64,000 nucleotides of DNA from positions 78,731 to 142,730 of the forward strand of contig NZ_DAOKZA010000002.1 of assembly GCF_035325925.1 (NCBI RefSeq). The letters run 5' to 3'. The notes under the pieces were generated by a model, which had not been told where the DNA came from, searched no databases, and saw nothing but the letters and a program-made list of their open reading frames with translations. Position 1 is the stretch's first letter, and every line of letters begins with the position of its first letter. Shown here one piece after another: positions 56,386 through 64,000 of the stretch. The translations under genes and the position numbers were made by a program. Source of the stretch: Calidifontimicrobium sp035325925 (GTDB taxonomy: Bacteria; Pseudomonadota; Gammaproteobacteria; Burkholderiales; Burkholderiaceae_C).

Positions 56386-56497
56386 GGTATCCCGCCACGC
56401 CGGCCGCGGCGGCCGGCTGCTACAGTGGCCGCGTGGTTGCACCTTCGCCGGCCCGCCGTCGCGGTTTTCTGCCGTCGCGCGCTGCGCCTGCGCACGC

Positions 56498-57475
56498 ATG
56501 AGCCGGCGCCGCCACGGCTTTCCGCGCCTGCTCGGCGACATCGGCGGCACGCACGCCCGCTGGGCCTGGCAGGACGCCACCGACCCCGCGCCTTCGCGCA
56601 TCGTCGTGCATCGCTGCGCCGCGCACGCGTCGCTGCTCGACTCGGCGCGGCACTACCTGGCCGAACAGCGGCTGCCCGCGCCGGCGCAGATGGCGATCGG
56701 CATCGCGACGGCGGTCACCGGCGACGAGGTGCGCATGACCAACCACCCGTGGGTGTTCTCGATCGACGCGCTGCAGCGCGCCCTCGGCGCCGAGCGCCTC
56801 GTCGTGATCAACGACTTCACCGCGCTCGCGCTGAGCGTGCCTTGGCTCGGCGCCGACGACCTGCGTGCCCTCGGCGACGGCCGCGCCGCGCCCGGCGGCG
56901 CGATCGCGGTGCTCGGCCCGGGCACCGGGCTCGGCGTGTCGGGGCTGGTGCCCGACACGCGAGGCGGCTGGGTCCCGTTGGCCGGCGAAGGCGGCCACGT
57001 CACGCTGGCCGCCGCCGACGAGGTCGACGCCGACCTGCTCGCCCGGCTGCGCGCACGCTTCGGCCATGTCTCGGCCGAGCGCGTCGTCTCGGGCCCCGGA
57101 CTGGCCACGCTGCACGCGGTGCTGTGCGAACGCGACGGCGTGTCGGCGCACCTGGCCGATGCCCCTGCCATCGCCGCCGCTGCCGTCGAGGGCAGCGACG
57201 CGCAGGCCGTCGAGGCGGTGCACCGGTTCACCGGATTCCTCGGCAACGTCGCAGGCAACCTGGCGCTGACGCTGGGCGCGCGCGGCGGCGTGTACCTGGG
57301 CGGCGGCGTCGTGCCGCGGCTGGGCCGCGCATTCGATGCCGCATGGTTCCGCCGGCGCTTCGAGGACAAGGGCCGCTTCGCCGGCTACCTGCGCGAGATA
57401 CCGACCTGGCTGATCACCGCGGCGGCACCGGCCCTGCTCGGCGCGTCGCGCGCGCTCGACCCCCCGGTGCGGTGA
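56498..57475 (+). CDS. glk: Glucokinase
   Basis: 325 residues of the bacterial glucokinase family (not ROK: no CxCGxxGC zinc motif). ATP-binding start RLLGDIGGTHARWAWQD; VINDFTALALSVPWLG contains the catalytic Asp; AVLGPGTGLGVSGLV and GEGGHVTLAAADEVD are the phosphate and sugar segments; GGVYLGGGVVPRL closes the fold. It phosphorylates free glucose released by MalQ and GlgX. It is divergent from glgP across 112 bp, so joint control is likely. Confidence 0.95.
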   Translation: MSRRRHGFPRLLGDIGGTHARWAWQDATDPAPSRIVVHRCAAHASLLDSARHYLAEQRLPAPAQMAIGIATAVTGDEVRMTNHPWVFSIDALQRALGAERLVVINDFTALALSVPWLGADDLRALGDGRAAPGGAIAVLGPGTGLGVSGLVPDTRGGWVPLAGEGGHVTLAAADEVDADLLARLRARFGHVSAERVVSGPGLATLHAVLCERDGVSAHLADAPAIAAAAVEGSDAQAVEAVHRFTGFLGNVAGNLALTLGARGGVYLGGGVVPRLGRAFDAAWFRRRFEDKGRFAGYLREIPTWLITAAAPALLGASRALDPPVR

Positions 57476-57666
57476 CGACGACCGGCGTCGGCGCGCCCGC
57501 ACCGCCGGGCGATGCACTCGAGCCTGCGGCGCTCGCGTGCGTGGGTCGGCAACGCCACCGCGCACCCCTTGCGACGGCCTCGCGGCAGGCGACGCCCGGT
57601 GCGGGCGATTGGTGTGGCGGCAAGCGACTCAGGCGCGCGTCGGTGCGCGTGTGAGTGCGCGCCGTT

Positions 57667-57790
57667 CACGCAAGAGGTCCATGCAGAGGCCACGCGGTCC
57701 GCCGCCGCCGGCGGGCGGCCGTGCCAGACCCTGATCAGCGAGCCGTCGTCGGCCAGGGTGATGAAACGGTCGCGTACTTCGGGTGCGGGC
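57667..57790 (-). pseudogene. Remnant of an imuB 3' end (copy A)
   Basis: The minus strand reads ITLADDGSLIRVWHGRPPAA, closely matching the better-preserved copy B at 61884-62354 (ALADDGSLVWIWRGRLPAAV). Nucleotide identity is high across about 100 bp (for example GAGCCGTCGTCGGCCAGGG is shared exactly). The reading frame is lost at both ends. The rest of the 57476-58010 gap contains no other recognisable gene. ImuB is the Y-family-like polymerase subunit of the ImuA-ImuB-DnaE2 mutasome. Confidence 0.6.
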
Positions 57791-58010
57791 GCATTCGCTC
57801 CCGCCCCACCGAGCGAAGCCGGACGCGGTGATCGCGCGCGCTCCCACCATGGCGCGAAAGGTCATCCCGATGCTCATCGACAGCAATGCCGCCGATGTCC
57901 AGCAGATGCCGATCTCGCGACGCCTGCTGCTGCCGCCGCCGGCGCGGCGCCGGCAGCCGCGGTGGTTGCCCGACGGATCTGCGATCATCGTCGGCGAGTA
58001 CCCGCCCACG

Positions 58011-60767
58011 ATGATCCCTGCCACAACTGGGCCCTGGCAGTTGCGCCTGCTGGGCGGCTTTGCCATCGACGACGGCCGCCGGCGGCTGACCCGGCTGCAC
58101 AGCCGCGCCGCGGTGCTGTTGCTGGCGCGGCTGGCGCTGCGGCCGGGTCGCGATCATGGCCGTGAAGAACTGGCGGCCCTGCTGTGGCCCGAGGCCGATG
58201 TCGCCACCGGCCTGGCGCGGCTGCGCCAGACGCTGAGCACGCTGCGCGCCACGCTCGAACGGCGCGGCGGCCTGGCCGAGGCCCGCCCGCTGCTGGCCGC
58301 CGACCGACGCGTGCTGCGCCTGGTGCCGGGCGCCCTGGTCTGCGACGTCTGGCCCTTCGAGCAGACCTGTGCCGCCGGCGATGCCGCAGCGGCCAGCCGC
58401 CTCTACGGCGGCGAGCTGCTGCCCGGCTTTGCCGACGAGTGGGTGGTCGAGGAGCGGCTGCGCCTGCAGGCCCTGGCCGATCGCTTCGGCGTCGTGGCGG
58501 CGCGGGCCGCAGCGGCCACGGTCTTGCTGCAGGATCCGCCGGCGCTGGGAGATCGTGCGCCGCCGCCGGTGGCTGACCCGTCACTGGCCTTGCCGCTGCC
58601 GGCCGGTCGCTGGCACGGCGACCCGGAGACGCTGGCCGCGCTGTCGGCCCGTGCCGATGCCCAGCGCGTGCTGACGCTGCGCGGCCCGGGCGGCATCGGC
58701 AAGACGCGGCTGGCGCTGGAACTGCTGCACCGGCTGTCTGCCGCCGGGGCGCCTTTCGACGTGCTGCGTTTCGTCTCCTGCGTGCAGGTGCAGTCGCTGT
58801 CGGCTCTGCAGGACGCGCTGCTGCTGGCCCTGCGGCCGCCGCCGGGCGCCGGCGATGCGCTGACCCGTTGCGCGCAGGCACTCGCCGGGCGGCGGACGCT
58901 GCTGGTGCTGGACAACGCCGACGGCCTCGAATCGGCCGCGCTGCACTGGCTGCAACGGGCGCTGGAAAGGCTACCCGGATTGCACCTGCTGTCGACCTCT
59001 CGGCGGGTGCTGGGCTTGGCCGGCGAGGCCGACCACCCGGTGCCGGCCCTGGCCCTGCCGGCCGACGGCGCACCCTGGACCGAGCTGGCCCGAAACCCTG
59101 CCGTGAGGCTGTTCGTCGAGCGTGCCGTCGCCAGCCGCGCCGACTTCCAGCTGCACCCCGGCAATGCCGAGGCCGTGGCCACGCTGGTGCAGCGGCTGCA
59201 GGGCTTGCCGCTGGCGCTGGAGCTGGCGGCGTCGCGCGTGCGCAGCCTGCCGCCGGCGGCCTTGCTGGCGCTGCTGGCGCAGCCGGGGTCGGGACGCTGG
59301 TCGCTGCTGTCGCGCAGCGGCGCGCGTGCCGGCGACGATCCGCGCCATGCCTCGCTGCTGGCGGTGGTCGACGACAGCCTGGCCAGCCTGCCGGCGCACG
59401 CCGCGGCGCTGCTGCCCTGGCTGGCTGCCGCCCCCGCCGCACTGGCGGCCGACCTCGTGGCGCATCTGGCGCCGGCTGCCGGGATCGGCGACGACGCCGC
59501 GGCGGCGCGCGACGCGCTCGATGAGCTGGTGGCCGCCAGCCTCATCGACCCTGCCTGCGACGACGGGACCGAGACCTGGTGGGCCTTGCGCGAACCGGTG
59601 CGTGACCGGGTGCTCGATCGGCAGGCAGCGACGCCGCGGTCACCCTGGTGGTGGGCCGTGGCTGCCTGGGCCGAGGACCTGCCGCAGCCCTGGCCGCTGC
59701 CCCGGCTGGCGCCGCTGTGGCCGCTGCTGGCCTGGATGGCGCGCACCGCCGACGACACCGTGCCGGCGGCCGACATCTGCCGGCTCGCGCTGGCACTGGC
59801 ACCGGGCTGGGCCGAGCGCAGCCCGCCACCGGCCTTCGTGGCGACGCTGGACCGCGTGCTCGTCGACCAGGCCGCGACGCTGCCGGCGTCGCTGCGTGCG
59901 CGCAGCCATGCCCTGGCGGCGTGGCTGGCGCTGGCCGCGGGCGGCCGCGATGCGGCGTGCCGCCAGGCGGCCTTGGCATCTGCCGATTGGCCGGCCGACC
60001 CGGCCGCAAGCGCACGTGCCCACGGGCAGGTGGCCAAGGTGCGCTGGCGCGCCGAAGGCGACGTGGCGGGCGCCCGCGCACTGCTGCAGCAGGCGGTTGC
60101 GCTGGCGCGCGTCGCCGGCGACGCGACCACCGAGGCCGAGGCCGTCAACCAGCTGGCCACGATGGCCAACGAGGTCGACGCCGATGCCGCAGCGGCCGAA
60201 GCCGGCTACCGGCGCGCGCTGGCGCTGCTCGAAGGCGTGCAGCCGCGGCCGCTGCATGCCATGCGCGGCGTGCAGCACAACGTGGCCATCGCGCTCGTCT
60301 ATGCCGGCCGCACCACCGAGGCGCTGGCGCTGATCGAGACGCTGATCGCCGACGCCCGCGCCAGCGGCGACCAGCAGCTGCTGGCACCGCTGCACAACGC
60401 GCTGGGCAGTGCGCTGCAGGACCTGGGACGCCTGCCCGAGGCGATGGCCGCCACCGTGCAGTCGCTCGACCTCGCCTGGGCCGCCCTGGACACCGAGGCC
60501 GTGCTGTATGCGCTGTGGAACCTGGCGCTGCTGGCGCACCGACAGGGCCTGGCCGAGCCGGCGGCGCGGCTGCTGGGGTATGCCGACCACGCCTGGCGCA
60601 CGCAGTTCGGGCCGCTGGCGCGCAGCGACCGGCGCGACCTGCTGCGCGTACGCCGCGCCTGCCGGAGGCGCCTGACGCCGCCGCTGGCCGAAGCCATCTG
60701 GCGCGCCGGGCAGGCCTTGTCGCCGGCCGAAGCGGTGGCCCAGGCGCGGCGCCTGGCCGCGGCATGA
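58011..60767 (+). CDS. BTAD-type winged-helix regulator with STAND ATPase and TPR domains
   Basis: 918 residues from the ATG at 58011; an in-frame ATG at 57870 with AAAGG 8 nt upstream is an alternative start. Order: SARP/AfsR-like winged helix (WQLRLLGGFAIDDGRRRLTR, then LAALLWPEADVATGLARLRQ), bacterial transcriptional activator domain (about 75-170), then an NTPase with Walker A GPGGIGKTRLALELL (~225), Walker B LLVLDNAD (~297), STSRR (~328) and the GLPLALELAASR motif (~398). Tetratricopeptide-like helices fill the C-terminal third. It resembles signal-responsive activators of the AfsR/MalT class. It is convergent with a PEP-CTERM gene. The inducer is unknown. Confidence 0.85.
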   Translation: MIPATTGPWQLRLLGGFAIDDGRRRLTRLHSRAAVLLLARLALRPGRDHGREELAALLWPEADVATGLARLRQTLSTLRATLERRGGLAEARPLLAADRRVLRLVPGALVCDVWPFEQTCAAGDAAAASRLYGGELLPGFADEWVVEERLRLQALADRFGVVAARAAAATVLLQDPPALGDRAPPPVADPSLALPLPAGRWHGDPETLAALSARADAQRVLTLRGPGGIGKTRLALELLHRLSAAGAPFDVLRFVSCVQVQSLSALQDALLLALRPPPGAGDALTRCAQALAGRRTLLVLDNADGLESAALHWLQRALERLPGLHLLSTSRRVLGLAGEADHPVPALALPADGAPWTELARNPAVRLFVERAVASRADFQLHPGNAEAVATLVQRLQGLPLALELAASRVRSLPPAALLALLAQPGSGRWSLLSRSGARAGDDPRHASLLAVVDDSLASLPAHAAALLPWLAAAPAALAADLVAHLAPAAGIGDDAAAARDALDELVAASLIDPACDDGTETWWALREPVRDRVLDRQAATPRSPWWWAVAAWAEDLPQPWPLPRLAPLWPLLAWMARTADDTVPAADICRLALALAPGWAERSPPPAFVATLDRVLVDQAATLPASLRARSHALAAWLALAAGGRDAACRQAALASADWPADPAASARAHGQVAKVRWRAEGDVAGARALLQQAVALARVAGDATTEAEAVNQLATMANEVDADAAAAEAGYRRALALLEGVQPRPLHAMRGVQHNVAIALVYAGRTTEALALIETLIADARASGDQQLLAPLHNALGSALQDLGRLPEAMAATVQSLDLAWAALDTEAVLYALWNLALLAHRQGLAEPAARLLGYADHAWRTQFGPLARSDRRDLLRVRRACRRRLTPPLAEAIWRAGQALSPAEAVAQARRLAAA

Positions 60768-60789
60768 AGACCGCGCGTTGCGCGGCCGC

Positions 60790-61752
60790 TCAGCTGCGCC
60801 GGCGTGCACTGCACCGCATCAGACCCAGTGCGCCGACCAGCAGGGCCCAGGTGGCGGGCTCGGGAACGCTGCCGCCCGGGTTCTGGAGGGCGCTGAGAAA
60901 GACGCCCGACTCGGAGGTCCACGACAGGCCGGACGGGGCCGTGCCGAGCCGCGCCCGCCCGCTGTGGCCGAAGTCGCAGGCGCCCGTGCTGTTGCCGCAG
61001 AAATCCAGCCGCAGTTCGGGCTCGATCACCAGCGTGGTTTCGCCGGGAGGGACCCACAACATCACCTCCATCGTGAAGTCGAAGGCGTCCGGCCCGGGGG
61101 CATGGTGCGTGACGGTCCAGTGCGAGGCCTGGCCCATCGCGTCGGTGAAGTAGAGGCCCGCATTGCGCGTGTAGTGGGCGGTGAAGGCGGTGCCGGCATT
61201 GGCGCTGCCGTCGGCCGCGAAGCCGATGCACTGGCCCGAGCCGTTGCAGGCCGCCGCCGACGGCACGTAGACCCTGCCGATCGCCCGCCAGTCGGCCCGG
61301 GCGATGCCGCCCAAGAGCGCGCCGTCGACCTCGATCCAGTACGAGATCGGCAGCCAGGCGGTGCTGCTGTTGGTGAACCACAGCGTTTCGCGCAGCCCGC
61401 CACCGCCGCCGGAAACGACCGACGGGAAGTCGCCATCGAAGACCTCGGAACTGGCACGAACGATGCCGCTGGCCAGATCGGCTCGAGCCTGGACCAGGCC
61501 GGAGTCGTCGCCTTGCGACGCCGCCGCGTGGGCCCAGACCTCGGTCGGGCTGGAGCCCTGCCCCGCGGCGACGCTGCCGGTTCCGCTGTGCGACGAACCC
61601 CCGACCGTGCCGTTGACGATCGAGATTGCCGCCGAATTCGGGCCGATGGTGACGCTCGAGTCGGCGCGAGCGTGGTAGCCGGATGAGACGAACGCCGCGT
61701 GGCTGGGCAAAGCGACCGCGGCCGCGACGCAGAGGGCAGTGAGGCGGAGCAT
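60790..61752 (-). CDS. PEP-CTERM sorting-domain exported protein
   Basis: 320 residues. Signal peptide LTALCVAAAVALPSHAAFVS; mature beta-rich domain with two Cys pairs (ACNGSGQCIGF and FCGNSTGACDFG). The C-terminus is a textbook PEP-CTERM tripartite signal: VPEPATWALLVGALGLMRC then ARRRS. Such proteins are cleaved and anchored by exosortase and usually relate to exopolysaccharide or biofilm matrix. An AAAGGA box lies 6 nt before the ATG. It converges on the BTAD regulator with only 22 bp between stops, which suggests a regulator-target pair. Confidence 0.88.
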   Translation of the reverse strand: MLRLTALCVAAAVALPSHAAFVSSGYHARADSSVTIGPNSAAISIVNGTVGGSSHSGTGSVAAGQGSSPTEVWAHAAASQGDDSGLVQARADLASGIVRASSEVFDGDFPSVVSGGGGGLRETLWFTNSSTAWLPISYWIEVDGALLGGIARADWRAIGRVYVPSAAACNGSGQCIGFAADGSANAGTAFTAHYTRNAGLYFTDAMGQASHWTVTHHAPGPDAFDFTMEVMLWVPPGETTLVIEPELRLDFCGNSTGACDFGHSGRARLGTAPSGLSWTSESGVFLSALQNPGGSVPEPATWALLVGALGLMRCSARRRS

Positions 61753-61806
61753 GGTGAGTCCTTTCGACGAGGCCGACGGTGCGGCGTTGGCGCCATGCTC
61801 CCGGGC

Positions 61807-61825
61807 GAACGTTTGTCCAACGTTC
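61807..61825 (-). promoter_or_regulatory. Palindromic operator candidate upstream of the PEP-CTERM gene
   Basis: Perfect inverted repeat GAACGTT-tgtcc-AACGTTC, 55-73 bp upstream of the ATG, immediately overlapped by a second palindrome CGTTCC-G-GGAACG (61821-61833). A weak sigma-54-like GG-N10-GC element (TGGCGCC...CCGCA) lies between it and the gene. It may bind the neighbouring regulator or an exosortase-linked response regulator; this is inference. Confidence 0.45.
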
Positions 61826-61883
61826 CGGGAACGACGTTGTGCGACCCCCCGGATGCGGGGGGCGCCTGCCCGATCGCGGTGCC

Positions 61884-62354
61884 TCAGGCAAAGCGCCCCT
61901 GCAGAAGCCACGCCGTCTCGCCCACCGCCGCCGGCAGGCGGCCGCGCCAGATCCAGACCAGCGAGCCGTCGTCGGCCAGGGCGATGCCCTCATCGCGCTC
62001 TGCGGGTGTGCCGTCCCACCCGTCAGCCTCGAAGCGCTCGGGGCCGCTCACCAGGCGCAGCGGTCACCCTTCCAGCAGCGGCAGCTCGCCGCGCTCGGCC
62101 AGCGGCTGCAGCTCGGGCACCAGCCAGGCCGGGCGGCGGGTCGGCAGCGTCGCGGCGCCGTTTTGCGCAGATTTCGCCGTCGCGACGTCGGCCGTCTTCG
62201 CGACCGGCGCTGTGAAGGCAGCGGTGCCCATGCCGGCTGCGCCCTGCCACGGCACGGCGCGCGCCGGCAAGCGGCAGAGCGACCTGTGGAGCATCGAGGC
62301 CGCCATTGCGGCCGCGGGCACGGCGTGCGCGTCGGCGGCGGCGGTGCGGGCCAT
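61884..62354 (-). pseudogene. imuB: imuB C-terminal remnant with in-frame stop (copy B)
   Basis: In one minus-strand frame: RPAWLVPELQPLAERGELPL, then LEG, TGA (62066-62064), then PLRLVSGPERFEADGWDG and a terminal WLLQGRFA stop. This is the typical ImuB tail (PLRL-x-GPERIE-x-GWWDG ... LxGxF). The TGA and the absence of any upstream polymerase core make it non-functional. No imuA or dnaE2 lies in the window. It is the same orientation as copy A, about 4.2 kb away. Confidence 0.7.
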
Positions 62355-62363
62355 CGGCTGCGT

Positions 62364-62936
62364 TCAGTCGCCGTCGCGACGCGCTGAGGCGAGCGTCATG
62401 GCCGCCGTGAACGGACGCTCCAGCCAGGTGCGCCCCTCATGGCTGTCGACCCGGAGGCGGCCGGGCACGACGATGGCGCCAAGGCCGTCGTCCTCGTGGA
62501 ACACGTGCAGCGCAACGTCGCCCGACAACTCGACGCTTTTGAAGCCAAACGGCAGGCAGCGGTCCAGCGTCCAGTGCACGCTGAAAGCCCTGGCGGGCAT
62601 CGGCATGTGCCGTTCGAGCGGTCTGCCGTCGATCCGCACGCGCGTACCCGGCCCGCAGATGTGATCGAGCGTGGCGTCGGTCCAGCGCGGAGGCACCGCA
62701 TCGTCGAGCAGCGGCACGAGCAGCGCGTTCAACGCGAAGCGGATCAGCGCCGGCGGTATCGACACGCCCGGCGCGATGCCGCTGTGCAGCGACGTCCCGT
62801 CGGCGGCGGCCGCCGGCACCACGGCGGGCGCACGTGGCGCCGCAGCGACTCTCGGACCGGAAACCCACCAGATCAGCACCGGCGGCATCAGCAGCAATGC
62901 CGCCAGCCCGAGCTGCCGAAGTCGTGTACGCACCAT
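62364..62936 (-). CDS. Hypothetical exported or membrane-anchored protein
   Basis: 190 residues. N-terminal hydrophobic segment (LGLAALLLMPPVLIWWVSG) is a signal anchor or signal peptide, followed by an Ala/Pro linker. A conserved-looking domain follows (TDATLDHICGPGTRVRIDGR; AFSVHWTLDRCLPFGFKSVE). Two cysteines could pair. AGGA lies 6-7 nt before the ATG. It is 22 bp downstream of another small gene on the same strand. No family was recognised. Confidence 0.65.
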   Translation of the reverse strand: MVRTRLRQLGLAALLLMPPVLIWWVSGPRVAAAPRAPAVVPAAAADGTSLHSGIAPGVSIPPALIRFALNALLVPLLDDAVPPRWTDATLDHICGPGTRVRIDGRPLERHMPMPARAFSVHWTLDRCLPFGFKSVELSGDVALHVFHEDDGLGAIVVPGRLRVDSHEGRTWLERPFTAAMTLASARRDGD

Positions 62937-62958
62937 GCCGGTCCTGCCCGATGCGGCG

Positions 62959-63192
62959 TCAGCGCAGCGCGATGCGGGACGCGCGTTCGCGCAGGCGATT
63001 CGCGCGCAACGGTTCCATTGCCTCGATGCGCCGCGCCGTTGCGTGCAGCGCGATCGTCGGCTCGACCTCGCCGATCAGACGCTCCAGCGGCAGCAACGCC
63101 CCACACAGGGCCTGCGGTTCGCCGGCCAAGCGATCGATGCCGCCCGAAGCTCGGGCCGGCCGCATGGAACCGATGCAAACGACGATCGACAT
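62959..63192 (-). CDS. Small hypothetical protein
   Basis: 77 residues from an ATG with GGGAG 5 nt upstream: MSIVVCIGSMRPARASGGID at the start and an Arg-rich, probably helical C-terminus. A longer frame to 63543 reads through remnant DNA and was rejected. It is probably co-transcribed with the following gene. No family was recognised. Confidence 0.55.
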   Translation of the reverse strand: MSIVVCIGSMRPARASGGIDRLAGEPQALCGALLPLERLIGEVEPTIALHATARRIEAMEPLRANRLRERASRIALR

Positions 63193-63350
63193 GGCGACTC
63201 CCGGAACAGCTGGAACAGGGTCTGTCCGGGCGGGCGCCGCGGCAGCGTGCCAAGCGTAGGCAAGCGCCTGCCGACGGACATCCCTCGAGATGGGGATGCG
63301 GCGACAGGCGCGATGCGTTCGGCTTGCATGCGCAGCAACATGCCGGCTTG

Positions 63351-63366
63351 GACTTGAGTACAAGTC
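63351..63366. promoter_or_regulatory. Palindrome GACTTG-AGTA-CAAGTC
   Basis: Perfect 6-bp arms around 4 bp, about 160 bp upstream of the small gene starting at 63192 and 34 bp before the transposase remnant. It could be a regulator site or the leftover end of a mobile element. Confidence 0.35.
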
Positions 63367-63399
63367 AGTCTTCGCTGAAGCTTCGCTTTCGACATCGAC

Positions 63400-63558
63400 A
63401 TGCCGCACGGCCCGGACTGCGACGGCGGCGAGCTCGAGATCATCGCGGCCATCCCCGAGCGGCCGGTCATCGGGGAGATCCTCAGCCACCTCGGGCTGGA
63501 TCCGCGGCCGCCACCCCGGCGGCGGGCGCGCGAGGCGGGGCAAGACCTCGCAACCTGA
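63400..63558 (+). pseudogene. C-terminal remnant of an IS91-type transposase
   Basis: In frame: DCDGGELEIIAAIPERPVIG then EILSHLGLDPRPPPRRRARE, ending at TGA 63558. IS91/IS801-type transposases end with the same block (C..CGG-x-(L/M)xIIAAI...VI..IL.HLGL..R.PPR.PAR). The zinc-finger cysteines are partly lost and nothing of the catalytic domain precedes it. The rest of 63193-63899 contains no other recognisable gene. Confidence 0.6.
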
Positions 63559-63899
63559 GCCGCGCCCGCCGTCGCAGACACCACGCGCATCGACACGGGC
63601 TGCGCTGCCAAGCCGAAGCGGGGGTGGCGCTGCGCGACCTGGCGGTCAGATGCCGCAAGACACAGGGTCAACGCCGAGGCCGAAGGCCCGAAGCGCTCCT
63701 GCCACCCCATGAAGGTGGTCAAGCGCCTGCGGGATCAGCGCAACGTGGGGGCGCCGGCACCCAACCTCGGCACTTCACGCCGCCGCAGCACGGTCCGAGC
63801 GCGGTCGTCAGGTCGCACGCGGGCTCTGCTGAGGTCGGAGGAAACACCTGTCGTCCTCCCCCCACGCAGCAGACTCGTCGTCCGAGACGCCGCCGCCCC

Positions 63900-64000
63900 T
63901 CAACGCAGCGAGGCGTTGATCTTCTCCAGTGCCGCGCGGCCGGGCACCAGCTGGTCCTCGCGCAGCGCGTTCAGCGGCGTCGCGCTGGTGTGCAGCGCGG
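63900..64000 (-). CDS. 3' end of an unidentified gene entering from the right edge
   Basis: Minus-strand frame open from the window edge to TGA at 63902-63900; the last residues are TPLNALREDQLVPGRAALEK then INASLR. Codon use (GC at third positions) is that of a real gene. Only 32 residues are visible, too few to name a family. Confidence 0.55.
   Translation of the reverse strand, partial: ALHTSATPLNALREDQLVPGRAALEKINASLR

Noticed and set aside
60771..60784. CCGCG-CGTTG-CGCGG hairpin between the BTAD regulator and PEP-CTERM gene as a terminator
   Set aside because: Short stem and no T-tract on either strand; not convincing in this base composition.

Overview
This is a GC-rich (about 70% by eye) chromosomal segment of a betaproteobacterium. 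The block thrS-infC-rpmI-rplT-pheS-pheT-ihfA-merR, the rimP-nusA-infB-rbfA-truB-typA block, two PEP-CTERM exported proteins and a wax ester synthase together point to Burkholderiales, probably the Rubrivivax/Leptothrix-like group. The family-level placement is inference. Almost all of the window is core chromosome. No prophage, CRISPR array, complete insertion sequence, rRNA or replication origin is visible.

Layout. 0-3.6 kb: lactate use (lldE fragment, lactate permease) and a divergent metallo-beta-lactamase-fold hydrolase. 4.3-5.3 kb: a RES/Xre-type toxin-antitoxin pair with an operator-like repeat. 5.5-11.3 kb: exported and membrane proteins, including an SPFH + zinc-ribbon + small membrane protein cassette that resembles the Bacillus YdjI/YdjG module, and a frameshifted PEP-CTERM gene. 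11.4-11.6 kb: two tRNA-Lys genes. 11.6-16.3 kb (minus): tcdA, a YeeE/YedE transporter, cpoB, pal and tolB. 16.4-19.7 kb (plus): msbA, an AhpD-like protein and a diacylglycerol-kinase-like protein. 19.8-27.6 kb (minus): the translation block, with tRNA-Pro at its end. 27.8-31.3 kb: patatin and tex. 31.5-33.5 kb: a secreted metzincin-like protease. 33.5-38.1 kb: two alpha/beta hydrolases, a wax ester synthase/DGAT and an EamA transporter. 38.1-46.4 kb: the rimP-nusA-infB-rbfA-truB-typA region, transcribed leftward from a clear sigma-70 promoter. 46.7 kb: fabI. 47.7-57.5 kb: glycogen breakdown (glgP-glgB-glgX-malQ) with a divergent glk. 57.5-63.9 kb: an accessory patch with a large BTAD/STAND-ATPase regulator convergent with a PEP-CTERM gene. 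This pair is bracketed by two same-orientation remnants of an imuB 3' end, followed by two small unknown genes and an IS91-type transposase tail.

How the genes work together. The glycogen genes are tightly coupled (ATGA overlaps glgB/glgX and glgX/malQ) and feed glucose-1-phosphate and free glucose to the pathway that starts with Glk. The translation block carries two candidate leader-peptide attenuators: a Thr-rich 12-codon ORF plus hairpin before thrS, and a Phe-containing 17-codon ORF overlapping an intrinsic terminator directly before pheS. infC uses an ATC start.

Sequence quality. A run of 100 N at 49203-49302 inside malQ is flanked by identical 55-bp sequences. Removing the N run and one copy restores one continuous in-frame malQ, so the gap is almost certainly an unmerged contig overlap and not missing DNA.
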